The notes under the pieces were generated by a model that was not told the origin of the DNA, ran no database searches, and was given only the letters and a program-made list of their open reading frames with translations. Shown here piece by piece: positions 15,440 to 24,242 of a DNA stretch of 28,249 bases. Position 1 is the stretch's first letter. Each line of letters opens with the position of its first letter. The DNA is taken from contig JBBQXZ010000035.1 in assembly GCA_038209145.1 (NCBI GenBank), positions 1 through 28,249 of the forward strand, given 5' to 3'. The position numbers and the translations under genes are program-made. This DNA comes from Lunatibacter sp038209145 (GTDB lineage Bacteria; Bacteroidota; Bacteroidia; Cytophagales; Cyclobacteriaceae).

Positions 15440-17473
15440 TTATTCACCAATTGCCCGCATGGGATCCACGTTGAGGACACCAGCTGGCTGAACCACGTGG
15501 GTTAGGGGTTCTATGTTGCCGTCTGCACCATTATATCCTGTAGTTTGGTTAAGTGTAGCCTCCACATTTCCGGCCAGGTAAGGCTGGAATACGGGCCAGA
15601 ATACATGCATGGGGTCCATGGTATACCTTGTAGTAGTAAACGTAGCCCATCTCACTTCATCCCTGAAGAAGGAGTTTTTCTCCATCATTCGGTCATAATA
15701 GAAATTGTTGGCGGAAATGGACTTTTCGATGTCATTTCCTGAGAGCGTATAGGTTTTGCCATTATAGGCTGCCTTACCTGTTTTGGCAAAGATAATGGAA
15801 ATGCGAACGAGTTCGTCATGGCGGTATTCCTCACCATATAATTCTCTGGTTCTTTCGTCCAAAACGGCTCCTATTCCCTGGGATTGGACATCTGAAACAG
15901 TGTACATCTGAATGGCATTAGCCCGCTCGCGGATGGTATTAATATCCTCAGCAGCTCCGGCAAAGTTATCCTGCCATACTCTAGCCTCTGCCCGGACCAA
16001 ATAAACCTCTGCCATGCGCAAAATATACATGTCCATTTTACCTCCATCCTGCCTATCGGGACGGGCCTCCTGATTGACGGAGTAAAATTTGTACCGCGGA
16101 TAACCATACCAGCATCGGATCGTATCCCGGCAAGTTAAATTACCGTTTGCATCATACAATTGAAGGGGTTGGAGATAATAAGGACTTCCAGGGTTGGTGG
16201 AAGTGGGGGCTAAGGATGGATTATCATACAATACGTCTTCCATTTCAAACCAGTTCAGGTCTTTGTGCCGATAGTCCTGTTCGTCTACCTCACCTTTAAA
16301 ATTCCAGATATCATACTGGGAATAATTGGTTGGACGGGCAAAACCCTGACCTCGACCCCATTTCTTCATCATCCGGCCACGTGTGTCATTGGTTGTCGCT
16401 TGGACGTCGGTACCGATTCTGTTCGTTCCCGGTTCCCAAACCCCAAGATTGGTGCTGACAAAATTAGGTCCCCATGACCTAATTCTGGCTGACTGCCCTT
16501 GAGTTCCCAATATAAAGGGTTCATTCACTACCAACCAGATTCCTTCAGGATTACTTGTTTTTTGCGCTCCCCGATCCATGTGCAGATAATTTATGGCATC
16601 TGCGGAAGCAAAGCCACTTCTCCCCGGCAAAGGGTTTCCCGTTGTAGGGTTATTTGTATTTGCCACTTCCACCTGTATGACTCCGGAGGGAATCATGGCA
16701 TCTGTAAACAAGCGCGATTCACCGGCATTGATGACATCGGTCATAAGCTGTTCTGCCTCCGCAAACCGTCGGTTGAGCATGTAATACTTCGCCAAAAGAA
16801 CCCTAACGGCGTCTTTTGGAGCTTGTCCTATGGGCAATTGGCTCTTAGGTTTTACATGCTCCACGGCATATTCCAGGTCCACAATCATCTGATCCCAGAT
16901 TCCCTGCATGTGAAAGACCTTAAAATCCCTTCTAGCCTCTTTTACCACGTTAAGCGGAAAAGCAACATTTCCAAATTGCATGGTCAATTGCATATAAAAA
17001 AATGCCCTTATAAAATAGGCCGATCCCAGTAAATGGTTTCTGTCAGGGTTATTTAACCCATTGTTCCATTCAGGCAGATCGATAAAATCAATGACCGTAT
17101 TTGCCTTTTTAATGTGCCTGTAATTGTCGGCGTAAAAGGAAAGCGTACGACCTGCATCATTATTCCTTGAATTTGTTGGCGTAGCGAAAGTACGCAAATC
17201 AACAAACGCATCCTGTTTGTCGGTAGATGCAATCACAGAAGCATCACTCATGTTATGATTAAACATCAACTCCCGTGTATCCCCGTTCCATTGGGTCATC
17301 ACACCTCTCAAAGCACCATCAAGCGCAGTCTGCAAACCCGCTTCATCGCGGAACGTGTTTTCCGGGCTTAAAAATGAAAGTGGTTTTTCATCCAGAAAAT
17401 CATCCGTGCACGAAACCGAAAATAACAGAAACACCGATAAGATTATTCCTTTATATAGTTTTATAATATTCAT
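15440..17473 (-). CDS. SusD/RagB family glycan-binding lipoprotein
   Basis: This 677-residue surface lipoprotein begins at the ATG at 17473; the frame also runs back to a TTG at 17482, but the ATG directly opens the signal peptide. The lipobox ends S-V-S-C22, followed by T-D-D-F-L-D-E-K-P-L, the usual SusD N-terminus. The middle has TPR-like helices (A-K-Y-Y-M-L-N-R-R-F-A-E-A-E), and the C-terminal region has R-M-A-E-V-Y-L-V-R-A-E-A and R-E-L-Y-G-E-E-Y-R-H-D-E-L-V-R, both standard for RagB/SusD. It captures a nutrient, usually an oligosaccharide, and caps its SusC partner, which lies 47 bp upstream. The length is above the typical 500-600 residues. The ligand cannot be told from the sequence. 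Confidence 0.94.
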   Translation of the reverse strand: MNIIKLYKGIILSVFLLFSVSCTDDFLDEKPLSFLSPENTFRDEAGLQTALDGALRGVMTQWNGDTRELMFNHNMSDASVIASTDKQDAFVDLRTFATPTNSRNNDAGRTLSFYADNYRHIKKANTVIDFIDLPEWNNGLNNPDRNHLLGSAYFIRAFFYMQLTMQFGNVAFPLNVVKEARRDFKVFHMQGIWDQMIVDLEYAVEHVKPKSQLPIGQAPKDAVRVLLAKYYMLNRRFAEAEQLMTDVINAGESRLFTDAMIPSGVIQVEVANTNNPTTGNPLPGRSGFASADAINYLHMDRGAQKTSNPEGIWLVVNEPFILGTQGQSARIRSWGPNFVSTNLGVWEPGTNRIGTDVQATTNDTRGRMMKKWGRGQGFARPTNYSQYDIWNFKGEVDEQDYRHKDLNWFEMEDVLYDNPSLAPTSTNPGSPYYLQPLQLYDANGNLTCRDTIRCWYGYPRYKFYSVNQEARPDRQDGGKMDMYILRMAEVYLVRAEARVWQDNFAGAAEDINTIRERANAIQMYTVSDVQSQGIGAVLDERTRELYGEEYRHDELVRISIIFAKTGKAAYNGKTYTLSGNDIEKSISANNFYYDRMMEKNSFFRDEVRWATFTTTRYTMDPMHVFWPVFQPYLAGNVEATLNQTTGYNGADGNIEPLTHVVQPAGVLNVDPMRAIGE

Positions 17474-17520
17474 GTCTTTCAAATTAAAGTAATTGTTCCA
17501 ACTAACAGGTATTCAATAAT

Positions 17521-20500
17521 TTAGAACGTAATGTCCAAACTAAATGAATAAGTCCTTGGCATTTCTCTGGCAGATTCAGGATCACCAAGTTCCCTTATCC
17601 ATCCTGTAAAGACTGCGGCATTTTCAATGTTTACAGCGAGTCTTACCCGATTTGACTTGATTTTCTCGGTTAAGCTAGGCGGTAAGCTATAGCCAACGGA
17701 CACATTTTGAAGCCGCAAATAGGACCTGTTTATCCACGTTTGTCCACCTCCCAAATTGATTGAATTTATTCGCGCAAAGTTTGTTTCGCCGTTTTGTGGA
17801 GTCCAGTAAGGGATCTTATACCAGTTGTGGTTTTTGATATATTCCTGGTTGTTGTTAAAAGGTTCTTGCGAACCACCAAAATAGCCTAATTTAGCCAAGA
17901 AAACCAGACCGAAATCGAAGCCCTTCCATTCAAAGTCGTTTCTGAAAGTCATGTACCAAGGATTATTGCTTAAACCAAGAAAGACCCGATCATCCAAATC
18001 GATTACTCCATCATCGTTCTGATCTATAAACCTAAAATCACCCGGAAACAAGCCGTATCTGGCAGCCTCATCTTCTTCTCCAAGCTGGTACACGCCATCC
18101 AGATCCCAGTCCCAGATCACGTCTTTATTTTCTCCAATAAACCACCCATTTAGCAAGTCATCAGGCTCTCTGACCACCGTATTGCCTTCTGCATCTGTCA
18201 TGGGTATGGCCTCATTGCCCAAGGTGGCTATCTTGTTTATCCTGTAGGTGACGTTAAAGGTACTTTTCCAAACAAAATTTCTGTTGGTGATATTTATAGA
18301 ATTGATTCCCAAATCAAACCCTGTATTTTCCAAATTGCCAATATTGGTCTTGACAGAAGTAAATCCCGTCACTTCGGGTAACTTTTGGTCCAGCAATAAG
18401 TCTATTGTTTGAGACTTATAAACGTCCAGCGATCCCGTTAATCGGTCATTGAAAAATCCGTAATCTACCCCGATATTAACCGAAGCTGTCCTTTCCCATG
18501 AAAGGAGAAGATTGGCTATCCGGTCGATTTCCGTGTAAGGGGTTACAATGTATCCACCATCATAATTGAGATAAACGTCGTTGCCTATCTTAGCGAAAGC
18601 ATTGTAATCTTCCAACCCACTACTGTTACCATTTATACCATAACTCGCCCGTAGTTTCAAATAACTCAGTGCCTTTCCCTTTGGCATGAAATCTTCGTTA
18701 GTCAGTGTCCAAGCAGCAGATACAGAAGGAAAATTTCCATATAGATTGTCTATTCCAAACCTTGAAAAGCCGTCTCTTCTGATGGAAGCGGAGAAATTAA
18801 ACCGGTCATCGTAGGCATAGGTAATTCTTCCCATGATTCCTGTTCTGGCATTGACTTCATCTTCAGACCTCATGGTTGGATTTAACCCCAATTGCATTGC
18901 GTGATAACCAAGGCCTACTGTTGGGGAAAAAGTGTTGGTCATCGCCCTTGTCTCCCAGCTTTGGTTCCGTTCTGTGTTATACAGACCGGTAAAACCCAAC
19001 CGATGGATCCCAATGTCCTTATTCCAGTTCAATATGGTGTTGGATTGCCATGAAAAGGAGTCATTGTATCTACGCTCTGCCTCATCGACTGCCTGTTGGG
19101 GATTCCCTTTTTCGTCCAAATCAAAACGCTTTCTGACATCAAATCTGGGTGTATAATCTGTTCTTAGGGTAAATCCAAGAGGCAGGGTTACCATGGCATA
19201 AAGTGTCGGGTTTATCATAAACCGGGTGTGGCTCCGAGTATTCCAGCTTGGATTTTGGTACGGATTGGTAAGGTTGGATCCAGCCGGCTGGTCACTTAGG
19301 TTTTCTCTTGTGCGTGGCATTCCATTTCGCCAGGGTTGGTCATAGGGTGAAAATGACCTATATCCGCCGTTACTTATGGGTAAGGGACCTTCATCTTGAT
19401 AGGTAAACTGAGCGTTTGCGCCAATGGAAAAGAATTCAGCTAGATTGACATCCAGATTCAATCGAGACGTGATTGTTTGAAATTTATCACCAATCTGGAC
19501 TGACTCCCGGTCACTGTACCCCAACGCATAATAATAAGATACGCGCTCATTTCGCCCGGAGACACTTACATCGTAGTCTTGTCTGACACCTGTATGGAAT
19601 AAGACATCCTGCCAGTCATAGGTGATGCCATTTCGGTAATTTTCCAATTCACTCTCCTGGAAATTAAAGTTGTTGACCCTGGCTAAATTGATTAACTCCG
19701 GATTGGTCTCACCGGGAATTCCGTTGGCAGCCAGCCAGGCACTTTGATATTGGGGATCAATGCTGTTATAATCTCTGAATCTTGTCCAAGGTTCTGTAAT
19801 CGTGCCGGTAATGGATTCGTTCATGTCCGTTAACCAATTCAACACTTCCTCCCCACCTTTATATGTTAGCTGTCTTCTGGCTCCGGTAATCAATCCCGTC
19901 CTGTTGCTAAACGTAATTTGAGGTTTTCCAAAGGATCCCTTCTTGGTAGTAAATATGACGACACCGTTGGTGGCCTGAGAACCGTATACCGCCGCGGCAC
20001 TCGCATCTTTCAAGACATCCACACTCTCAATTGAATTTGGGTTTATTTCGGCCAAATCTCCTCTGAAAATCACCCCATCCAATACAATAAGCGGGCGATT
20101 TGCAGCTCGTTCTTCTTCTCTATTTCCATCCCTATTTAAATCAGCTTTTATTGAAGCATCCCCACGCACTTCAAATTCTGGGACATTTCGCGCATTGGTG
20201 GCATAGCCCACGCTAAGACCGGGAACGGTCGTCCTTAGTATTTCAGACACACTGGTAGGCTTGTATTTCATCACCTCCTCTGCCCTGACATTGACAATGG
20301 CTCCGGTTAGATCCTTCTTCTGCTGGGTGCCATATCCGATCACAACCACTTCTTCCAGTGCCTGGGCACTTTCTGAAAGAGAAATATCAATGGTGGATTG
20401 ATTGTTGACTTCCACTGTCTGGTTTTCAAAACCTATAAAAGAAAACACCAGGGAGGAGTTATCAGGTACGGTAATGCTGTATTTACCATCCAAGTCGGTA

Positions 20501-20793
20501 GCAGTACCGATAGAGGTCCCGGGAACGGAGACCGTAGCCCCCGGTATAGGCTGGCCGTTTTGGTCCCTCACCGTGCCTGTGACCGTTACATCCACTGCTG
20601 CCGTTGTCAAACGCTTGCCAGCAGTAAACGTGTTCGCAGAGGCAGATGTCAGCCCGCTGCTTTTCAGCTTGTTCAAGTTTCCTTCCAAGCTGTTATATTG
20701 GGCCAAAAGAGGCCCAGTTAACAGCGCGAATAGGATTGCTGCGGATGTGGCCATCCTTTTTATTTTCCAGCAATTGTGTAATGTTCTTTTCAT
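17521..20793 (-). CDS. SusC/RagA family TonB-dependent outer-membrane transporter
   Basis: The 1090-residue protein has a signal peptide (hydrophobic residues 15-29), then a carboxypeptidase-regulatory-like domain at 71-141 (V-T-G-T-V-R-D-Q-N-G-Q-P-I-P-G-A). The TonB-box-like E-E-V-V-V-I-G-Y-G-T-Q is at 147-157, followed by a plug (P-G-L-S-V-G near 190, S-A-A-A-V-Y-G-S-Q-A-T-N-G-V-V near 265-280) and a long beta-barrel. The D-F-R-F-I-D-Q-N-D-D-G-V-I-D-L-D-D-R block is a hallmark of SusC proteins, and the chain ends in an aromatic residue (F). It imports the ligand captured by the SusD partner using TonB-ExbBD energy. No STN domain is present, so there is no direct signalling to an anti-sigma factor. 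The 5' leader contains a perfect 16-bp palindrome that may be an operator. Confidence 0.95.
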   Translation of the reverse strand: MKRTLHNCWKIKRMATSAAILFALLTGPLLAQYNSLEGNLNKLKSSGLTSASANTFTAGKRLTTAAVDVTVTGTVRDQNGQPIPGATVSVPGTSIGTATDLDGKYSITVPDNSSLVFSFIGFENQTVEVNNQSTIDISLSESAQALEEVVVIGYGTQQKKDLTGAIVNVRAEEVMKYKPTSVSEILRTTVPGLSVGYATNARNVPEFEVRGDASIKADLNRDGNREEERAANRPLIVLDGVIFRGDLAEINPNSIESVDVLKDASAAAVYGSQATNGVVIFTTKKGSFGKPQITFSNRTGLITGARRQLTYKGGEEVLNWLTDMNESITGTITEPWTRFRDYNSIDPQYQSAWLAANGIPGETNPELINLARVNNFNFQESELENYRNGITYDWQDVLFHTGVRQDYDVSVSGRNERVSYYYALGYSDRESVQIGDKFQTITSRLNLDVNLAEFFSIGANAQFTYQDEGPLPISNGGYRSFSPYDQPWRNGMPRTRENLSDQPAGSNLTNPYQNPSWNTRSHTRFMINPTLYAMVTLPLGFTLRTDYTPRFDVRKRFDLDEKGNPQQAVDEAERRYNDSFSWQSNTILNWNKDIGIHRLGFTGLYNTERNQSWETRAMTNTFSPTVGLGYHAMQLGLNPTMRSEDEVNARTGIMGRITYAYDDRFNFSASIRRDGFSRFGIDNLYGNFPSVSAAWTLTNEDFMPKGKALSYLKLRASYGINGNSSGLEDYNAFAKIGNDVYLNYDGGYIVTPYTEIDRIANLLLSWERTASVNIGVDYGFFNDRLTGSLDVYKSQTIDLLLDQKLPEVTGFTSVKTNIGNLENTGFDLGINSINITNRNFVWKSTFNVTYRINKIATLGNEAIPMTDAEGNTVVREPDDLLNGWFIGENKDVIWDWDLDGVYQLGEEDEAARYGLFPGDFRFIDQNDDGVIDLDDRVFLGLSNNPWYMTFRNDFEWKGFDFGLVFLAKLGYFGGSQEPFNNNQEYIKNHNWYKIPYWTPQNGETNFARINSINLGGGQTWINRSYLRLQNVSVGYSLPPSLTEKIKSNRVRLAVNIENAAVFTGWIRELGDPESAREMPRTYSFSLDITF

Positions 20794-20844
20794 TAATTTT
20801 TGGGTTTTGTTTGATTATTTTTAAGTAATAGTCGGTATAGTAAT

Positions 20845-20860
20845 TAAGGTATATACCTTA
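20845..20860. promoter_or_regulatory. perfect 16-bp palindrome, candidate operator for susC
   Basis: TAAGGTATATACCTTA is its own reverse complement and lies 51 bp before the susC ATG, where a repressor or activator could act. No matching regulator gene is in the window, so the binding protein is unknown. The half-site TTAAGGT also occurs upstream of araD. Confidence 0.4.
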
Positions 20861-20943
20861 CCTTTCTTTATTTTTCCATAGGCAGCTATTTTTTGGTGGT
20901 TTGTAACTTTGCTTGAAAATCAGTCCAAATTGAATCCTTGATA

Positions 20944-20963
20944 ATTGTGCAATCGATTGTGCA
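20944..20963. promoter_or_regulatory. ATTGTGCA direct repeat with internal palindrome
   Basis: Two ATTGTGCA octamers (20944-20951 and 20956-20963) are spaced by ATCG, giving a 12-bp period, and CAATCGATTG between them is a perfect 10-bp palindrome. The location about 150 bp upstream of susC suits an activator site, but this is only a pattern. Confidence 0.25.
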
Positions 20964-21180
20964 TTTTCGGTAACATTATTGAATATCTAATAAATTAGTT
21001 AATTTACTGGACAGCTATCGATGGCTAATGTCAAAAAAATTGCCGTTTAAAAAAAACGCAAGCCCAAGTTTTTTATAAATAAAAAAAAATTGTGGTTTTT
21101 AGAAAATAAAAAGCTTTTGTCAGTTTATTTTTAAAAATTTTATTCTGCCAGAAAATTTGTCTTTAAATCCTATTCATTAT

Positions 21181-21222
21181 AAAAAAATGAAAACTACCTG
21201 AATTTAATCTGGTAGTTTTCAT
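21181..21222 (-). terminator. rho-independent terminator downstream of araD
   Basis: Perfect 12-bp arms ATGAAAACTACC (21188-21199) and GGTAGTTTTCAT (21211-21222) flank an 11-nt loop, and on the minus strand the stem is followed by seven T (plus-strand A-run 21181-21187). It lies about 140 bp past the araD stop and separates araD from the susC transcript. Confidence 0.8.
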
Positions 21223-21362
21223 TCTTGATGAATCGATTCATTTGTTTGCTATTTTTATCTGCTATCAATATACCAATTTTATTGAATCAGACTTTTGATC
21301 CAGCATGCGATTTACTTGATATCCCATTAATTTGGCCCAAAGAATCAGCCCCATCCATCCCG

Positions 21363-22061
21363 TCACTGCCCATAATACGCCTCTTTTCCATGTTTGCGTT
21401 CATAGTGTTTTTGGATCAGGGCTGGCTTTAACCGGGCCGCCTGAGGGTTGATCTGCAGCGTCAGGTAAGCCATCCGGGCGATCTCTTCCAATACTTTGCT
21501 GTTATAAACAGCTTTGTCCGCATCCTTGCCCCAAGTGAAAGGGCCGTGGTTTGCCAGCAAGACCATTTCAACCTCCCGGTAAGAAAGGCCTTTTTTTTCA
21601 AAGCAATCCACTATCTGTTGGCCTGTATTATGCTCGTAATCTCCCTGAATCAACTCGTCTGACATCGGAGGAGCACAAGGGATGTCAGGGGTCAGGTGAT
21701 CCGCATGGGTTGTTCCAAAATTCGGGATATCCCGCTGAGCCTGCGCCCAACTTACAGCATAGGTACTGTGGGTATGGCAAATACCACCTATATCCTTCCA
21801 ATATTTATATAAAAATGCGTGCGTTTTGGTATCCGAAGATGGACGCATCCGTCCGGAGACCACGTTGTTATCAAAATCCACTATCACCATGTCCGCCGGT
21901 TCCAGACTTTCGTAGGGAACCCCACTCGGTTTGATGGCAAAAACCTCCAGTTTCCTGTCCACCAGACTGACATTTCCAAAGGTATATACGACTAATCCCA
22001 ATTCGGGTAACTGCATATTCGCTTTATAACAGGCGGTTTGCAGGTTTTCAAAATTGCTCAT
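21363..22061 (-). CDS. araD: L-ribulose-5-phosphate 4-epimerase
   Basis: The 232-residue protein matches the class II aldolase/AraD fold along its whole length. Key residues are visible, one position later than in the E. coli enzyme as I recall it: N30 in F-G-N-V-S, D77 in S-S-D-T, the zinc ligands H96 and H98 in C-H-T-H-S and H172 in A-N-H-G-P, and D121 in H-A-D-H. It epimerises L-ribulose 5-phosphate to D-xylulose 5-phosphate in the cytoplasm, the last step of L-arabinose catabolism into the pentose phosphate pathway. It is divergent from araA across 629 bp. No ribulokinase gene (araB) is inside the window. Length is normal and the start ATG is clear. Confidence 0.95.
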   Translation of the reverse strand: MSNFENLQTACYKANMQLPELGLVVYTFGNVSLVDRKLEVFAIKPSGVPYESLEPADMVIVDFDNNVVSGRMRPSSDTKTHAFLYKYWKDIGGICHTHSTYAVSWAQAQRDIPNFGTTHADHLTPDIPCAPPMSDELIQGDYEHNTGQQIVDCFEKKGLSYREVEMVLLANHGPFTWGKDADKAVYNSKVLEEIARMAYLTLQINPQAARLKPALIQKHYERKHGKEAYYGQ

Positions 22062-22690
22062 GATTGTTTTTTATCACTGATAATTAAGGTTGATTTATTT
22101 CGAAAGACAATCTTCTCGATAAGTTGGAACTAATTATCTCTTTTAAGGTGACTCAACCGTAAACCACATTAAACTCCGATTTCAACTAGTTGTCAGAAAG
22201 CAAACTATCTTTTTGCATATTTGGCCTAATCTTCTAAATTTGGCCCCGTGTATTTTAAAGATCAAATCACCTTTCAATAAAATTTTTTCTTTAAAGTCTA
22301 AAAACAAATCTAAGTAAAAAAACGATAAGTCAGGATTAAATACGTAGATCAAACCCGGATCTTGGTTTCTATTGACCGTGTGGTGTTTGGGTTTGAAGGA
22401 GAAAATAAAAAGCTGCTCCGGATTGAACTTGGCTTCGAAACAGAAGGAACTGGAAAAAGATAAAACCAAATCAAAAAAGGGGATAATTTTTACCTTATCA
22501 AAATAAAATACCAAGCACGGATTTTGAATTTTATTTTCAAAAATAACATGACTCCCGGCATAGCGTCTGAATCAAAAGTCCAACTGCCACACTCAGAATT
22601 CTCGGATAATTAGTAAATTCCGCCTTCAAATTTAAAGTACGAGTAAATAAGTTAGGCAATTTATCGGGATTGTACCCATTTAGCTAGTGT
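22062..22690. other. divergent araD-araA intergenic region
   Basis: This 629-bp A/T-rich gap should hold the control region for both ara genes. A minus-strand frame of 110 codons (22182-22514) crosses it, but the translation is phenylalanine- and lysine-rich with no recognisable domain, and it would block the shared regulatory space, so I rate it as probably not a gene. A good promoter match lies at 22212-22242, and the heptamer TTAAGGT occurs at 22084-22090 and 22143-22149. Confidence 0.5.
22212..22242 (+). promoter_or_regulatory. candidate Bacteroidota promoter (TTTG-N19-TAnnTTTG) towards araA
   Basis: TTTG at 22212-22215 is followed after exactly 19 bp by TAAATTTG at 22235-22242, matching the Bacteroidota -33/-7 consensus and spacing. 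It points towards araA but is about 450 bp upstream, which would give a long leader. Such a match can arise by chance in A/T-rich DNA. Confidence 0.35.
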
Positions 22691-24187
22691 ATGAAAAATA
22701 TTGAATCGAAAGAACTCTGGTTTATTACGGGGAGTCAACATCTTTACGGGGAAGAAACCCTCCAACAAGTAAGGGCGCATGCCATACATCTTGCTGAAGA
22801 ATTGGGAAATATAAAAGAAATCAGTGTCAAAGTTATATTTAAAGCTTTGGTCACCGGGATGGATGAGATCAGGCAGGTTTTTCAACATGCCAATCAATCA
22901 ACTGCCTGTATCGGGGTCATCACCTGGATGCATACCTTCTCGCCGGCAAAGATGTGGATCAACGGCCTGAAAATCCTACAAAAACCGATGCTTCACCTGC
23001 ATACCCAATACAACCGGGATATTCCATGGAGTAGCATCGACATGGACTTTATGAACCTCCACCAAAGTGCCCATGGAGACAGGGAGTTTGGCCACATCGT
23101 TTCCCGCATGCGCCTCAACAGAAAAGTAGTGGTCGGCCATTGGAAAGCCAACACGGTGGCAACAGAAATTGACGATTGGGCCCGGGCCTGTCTGGGATGG
23201 GACGATTGGCAAGGAGCGAAGTTTGTCCGGTTTGGGGACAACATGCGTCAGGTAGCCGTCACGGAAGGTGACAAGGTGGAAGCAGAGATACAGTTTGGCT
23301 TTTCGGTAAACACCCATGCCGTAGGGGACCTGGTTGATACCATCCACGCCATTTCCACTGAAGAAGTCGATGATTTGTTGCAGGTCTATGAAGACAGCTA
23401 TGACCTGATGGATGTGCTATGCAAAGATGGGGCTAAAAGGGCATCCCTGTTTGATGCGGCAAAAATTGAGTTGGGATTGAAGCACTTTTTGGAAACGGGA
23501 GGATTCAAGGGATTCACTGATACCTTTGAGGATTTGCATGGATTAAAGCAGTTGCCGGGAATAGCGGTGCAGCGGTTGATGGCCATGGGCTATGGATTTG
23601 CGGGTGAAGGCGACTGGAAAACAGCTGCCTTGGTACGTGCGATGAAGGTTATGGGAACAGGCAAGCCGGGCGGAAATGCCTTTATGGAGGATTATACCTA
23701 TCATTTTGATCCGGAAGACAGCCTTGTTTTGGGTTCCCACATGCTGGAAGTAGACCCTTGTCTTGCTTCCCACAAGCCCTCCTGCGAAGTACATCCTTTG
23801 GGGATTGGGGGAAAGGAAGACCCTGTTCGCCTGGTGTTTAATGTAGGAGCAGGACCCGGCCTCAATGCCTCTCTGGTGGATATGGGCAACCGCTTCAGAC
23901 TAATTGTCAATGAAGTAGAAGCGGTGGAACCCCGGCATGAATTGCCAAACTTGCCGGTAGCCCACGTATTGTGGAAGCCTTTGCCAGATATGGAAACAGG
24001 TTGCAAAGCCTGGATTTTGGCAGGGGGAGCACACCATACCTGCTTCAGCCAAAACATTGGCAGCGCCATCCTGTCGGATTTTGCGGATATAGCCGGTATT
24101 GAGGTACTGACCATAGATCGGGATACGAGGATAAAGGAGTTTAAAAAAGAGTTGAGGTGGAATGAGATGTATTTTGGGAGGCGATAA
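22691..24187 (+). CDS. araA: L-arabinose isomerase
   Basis: The 498-residue protein has the standard AraA N-terminus (L-W-F-I-T-G-S-Q-H-L-Y-G at 9-20) and the four metal and catalytic residues: E306 in F-A-G-E, E333 in F-M-E-D, H350 in L-G-S-H and H449 in G-A-H-H. Length agrees with the ~500 residues of known enzymes. It converts L-arabinose to L-ribulose in the cytoplasm, using Mn2+ in characterised homologues. A secreted lipoprotein gene follows 55 bp downstream, so araA may head a longer transcript. Regulation by an AraR-type repressor is usual in Bacteroidota, but no such gene is seen here. Confidence 0.97.
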   Translation: MKNIESKELWFITGSQHLYGEETLQQVRAHAIHLAEELGNIKEISVKVIFKALVTGMDEIRQVFQHANQSTACIGVITWMHTFSPAKMWINGLKILQKPMLHLHTQYNRDIPWSSIDMDFMNLHQSAHGDREFGHIVSRMRLNRKVVVGHWKANTVATEIDDWARACLGWDDWQGAKFVRFGDNMRQVAVTEGDKVEAEIQFGFSVNTHAVGDLVDTIHAISTEEVDDLLQVYEDSYDLMDVLCKDGAKRASLFDAAKIELGLKHFLETGGFKGFTDTFEDLHGLKQLPGIAVQRLMAMGYGFAGEGDWKTAALVRAMKVMGTGKPGGNAFMEDYTYHFDPEDSLVLGSHMLEVDPCLASHKPSCEVHPLGIGGKEDPVRLVFNVGAGPGLNASLVDMGNRFRLIVNEVEAVEPRHELPNLPVAHVLWKPLPDMETGCKAWILAGGAHHTCFSQNIGSAILSDFADIAGIEVLTIDRDTRIKEFKKELRWNEMYFGRR

Positions 24188-24242
24188 AAGGCTTGGTTTT
24201 TTCTCATAAACAATTTATATTTAGGACTTAAAATGTATCCGG

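Larger units (their letters stand above)
20794..21362. other. A/T-rich intergenic region upstream of susC and downstream of araD
   Basis: This 569-bp gap contains the palindrome at 20845-20860, an ATTGTGCA direct repeat at 20944-20963, long A/T tracts at 21047-21140 and the araD terminator at 21181-21222. No protein-coding gene is evident; a 68-codon plus-strand frame at 21225-21431 overlaps the 3' end of araD on the opposite strand and has no recognisable features. No clear TTTG/TAnnTTTG promoter pair was found for susC. Confidence 0.55.

Noticed and set aside
21225..21431. 68-codon plus-strand frame overlapping the 3' end of araD
   Set aside because: It begins inside an A/T-rich spacer just after the terminator hairpin and overlaps a confident gene on the other strand.
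22182..22514. 110-codon minus-strand frame between araD and araA
   Set aside because: Phe/Lys-rich translation typical of A/T-rich intergenic DNA, no recognisable domain, and it would fill the shared control region. It remains possible at low probability.
22691..24187. Long minus-strand frames inside araA (for example 23701-24279)
   Set aside because: They are antisense to a gene with all catalytic residues intact and contain no domain of their own.
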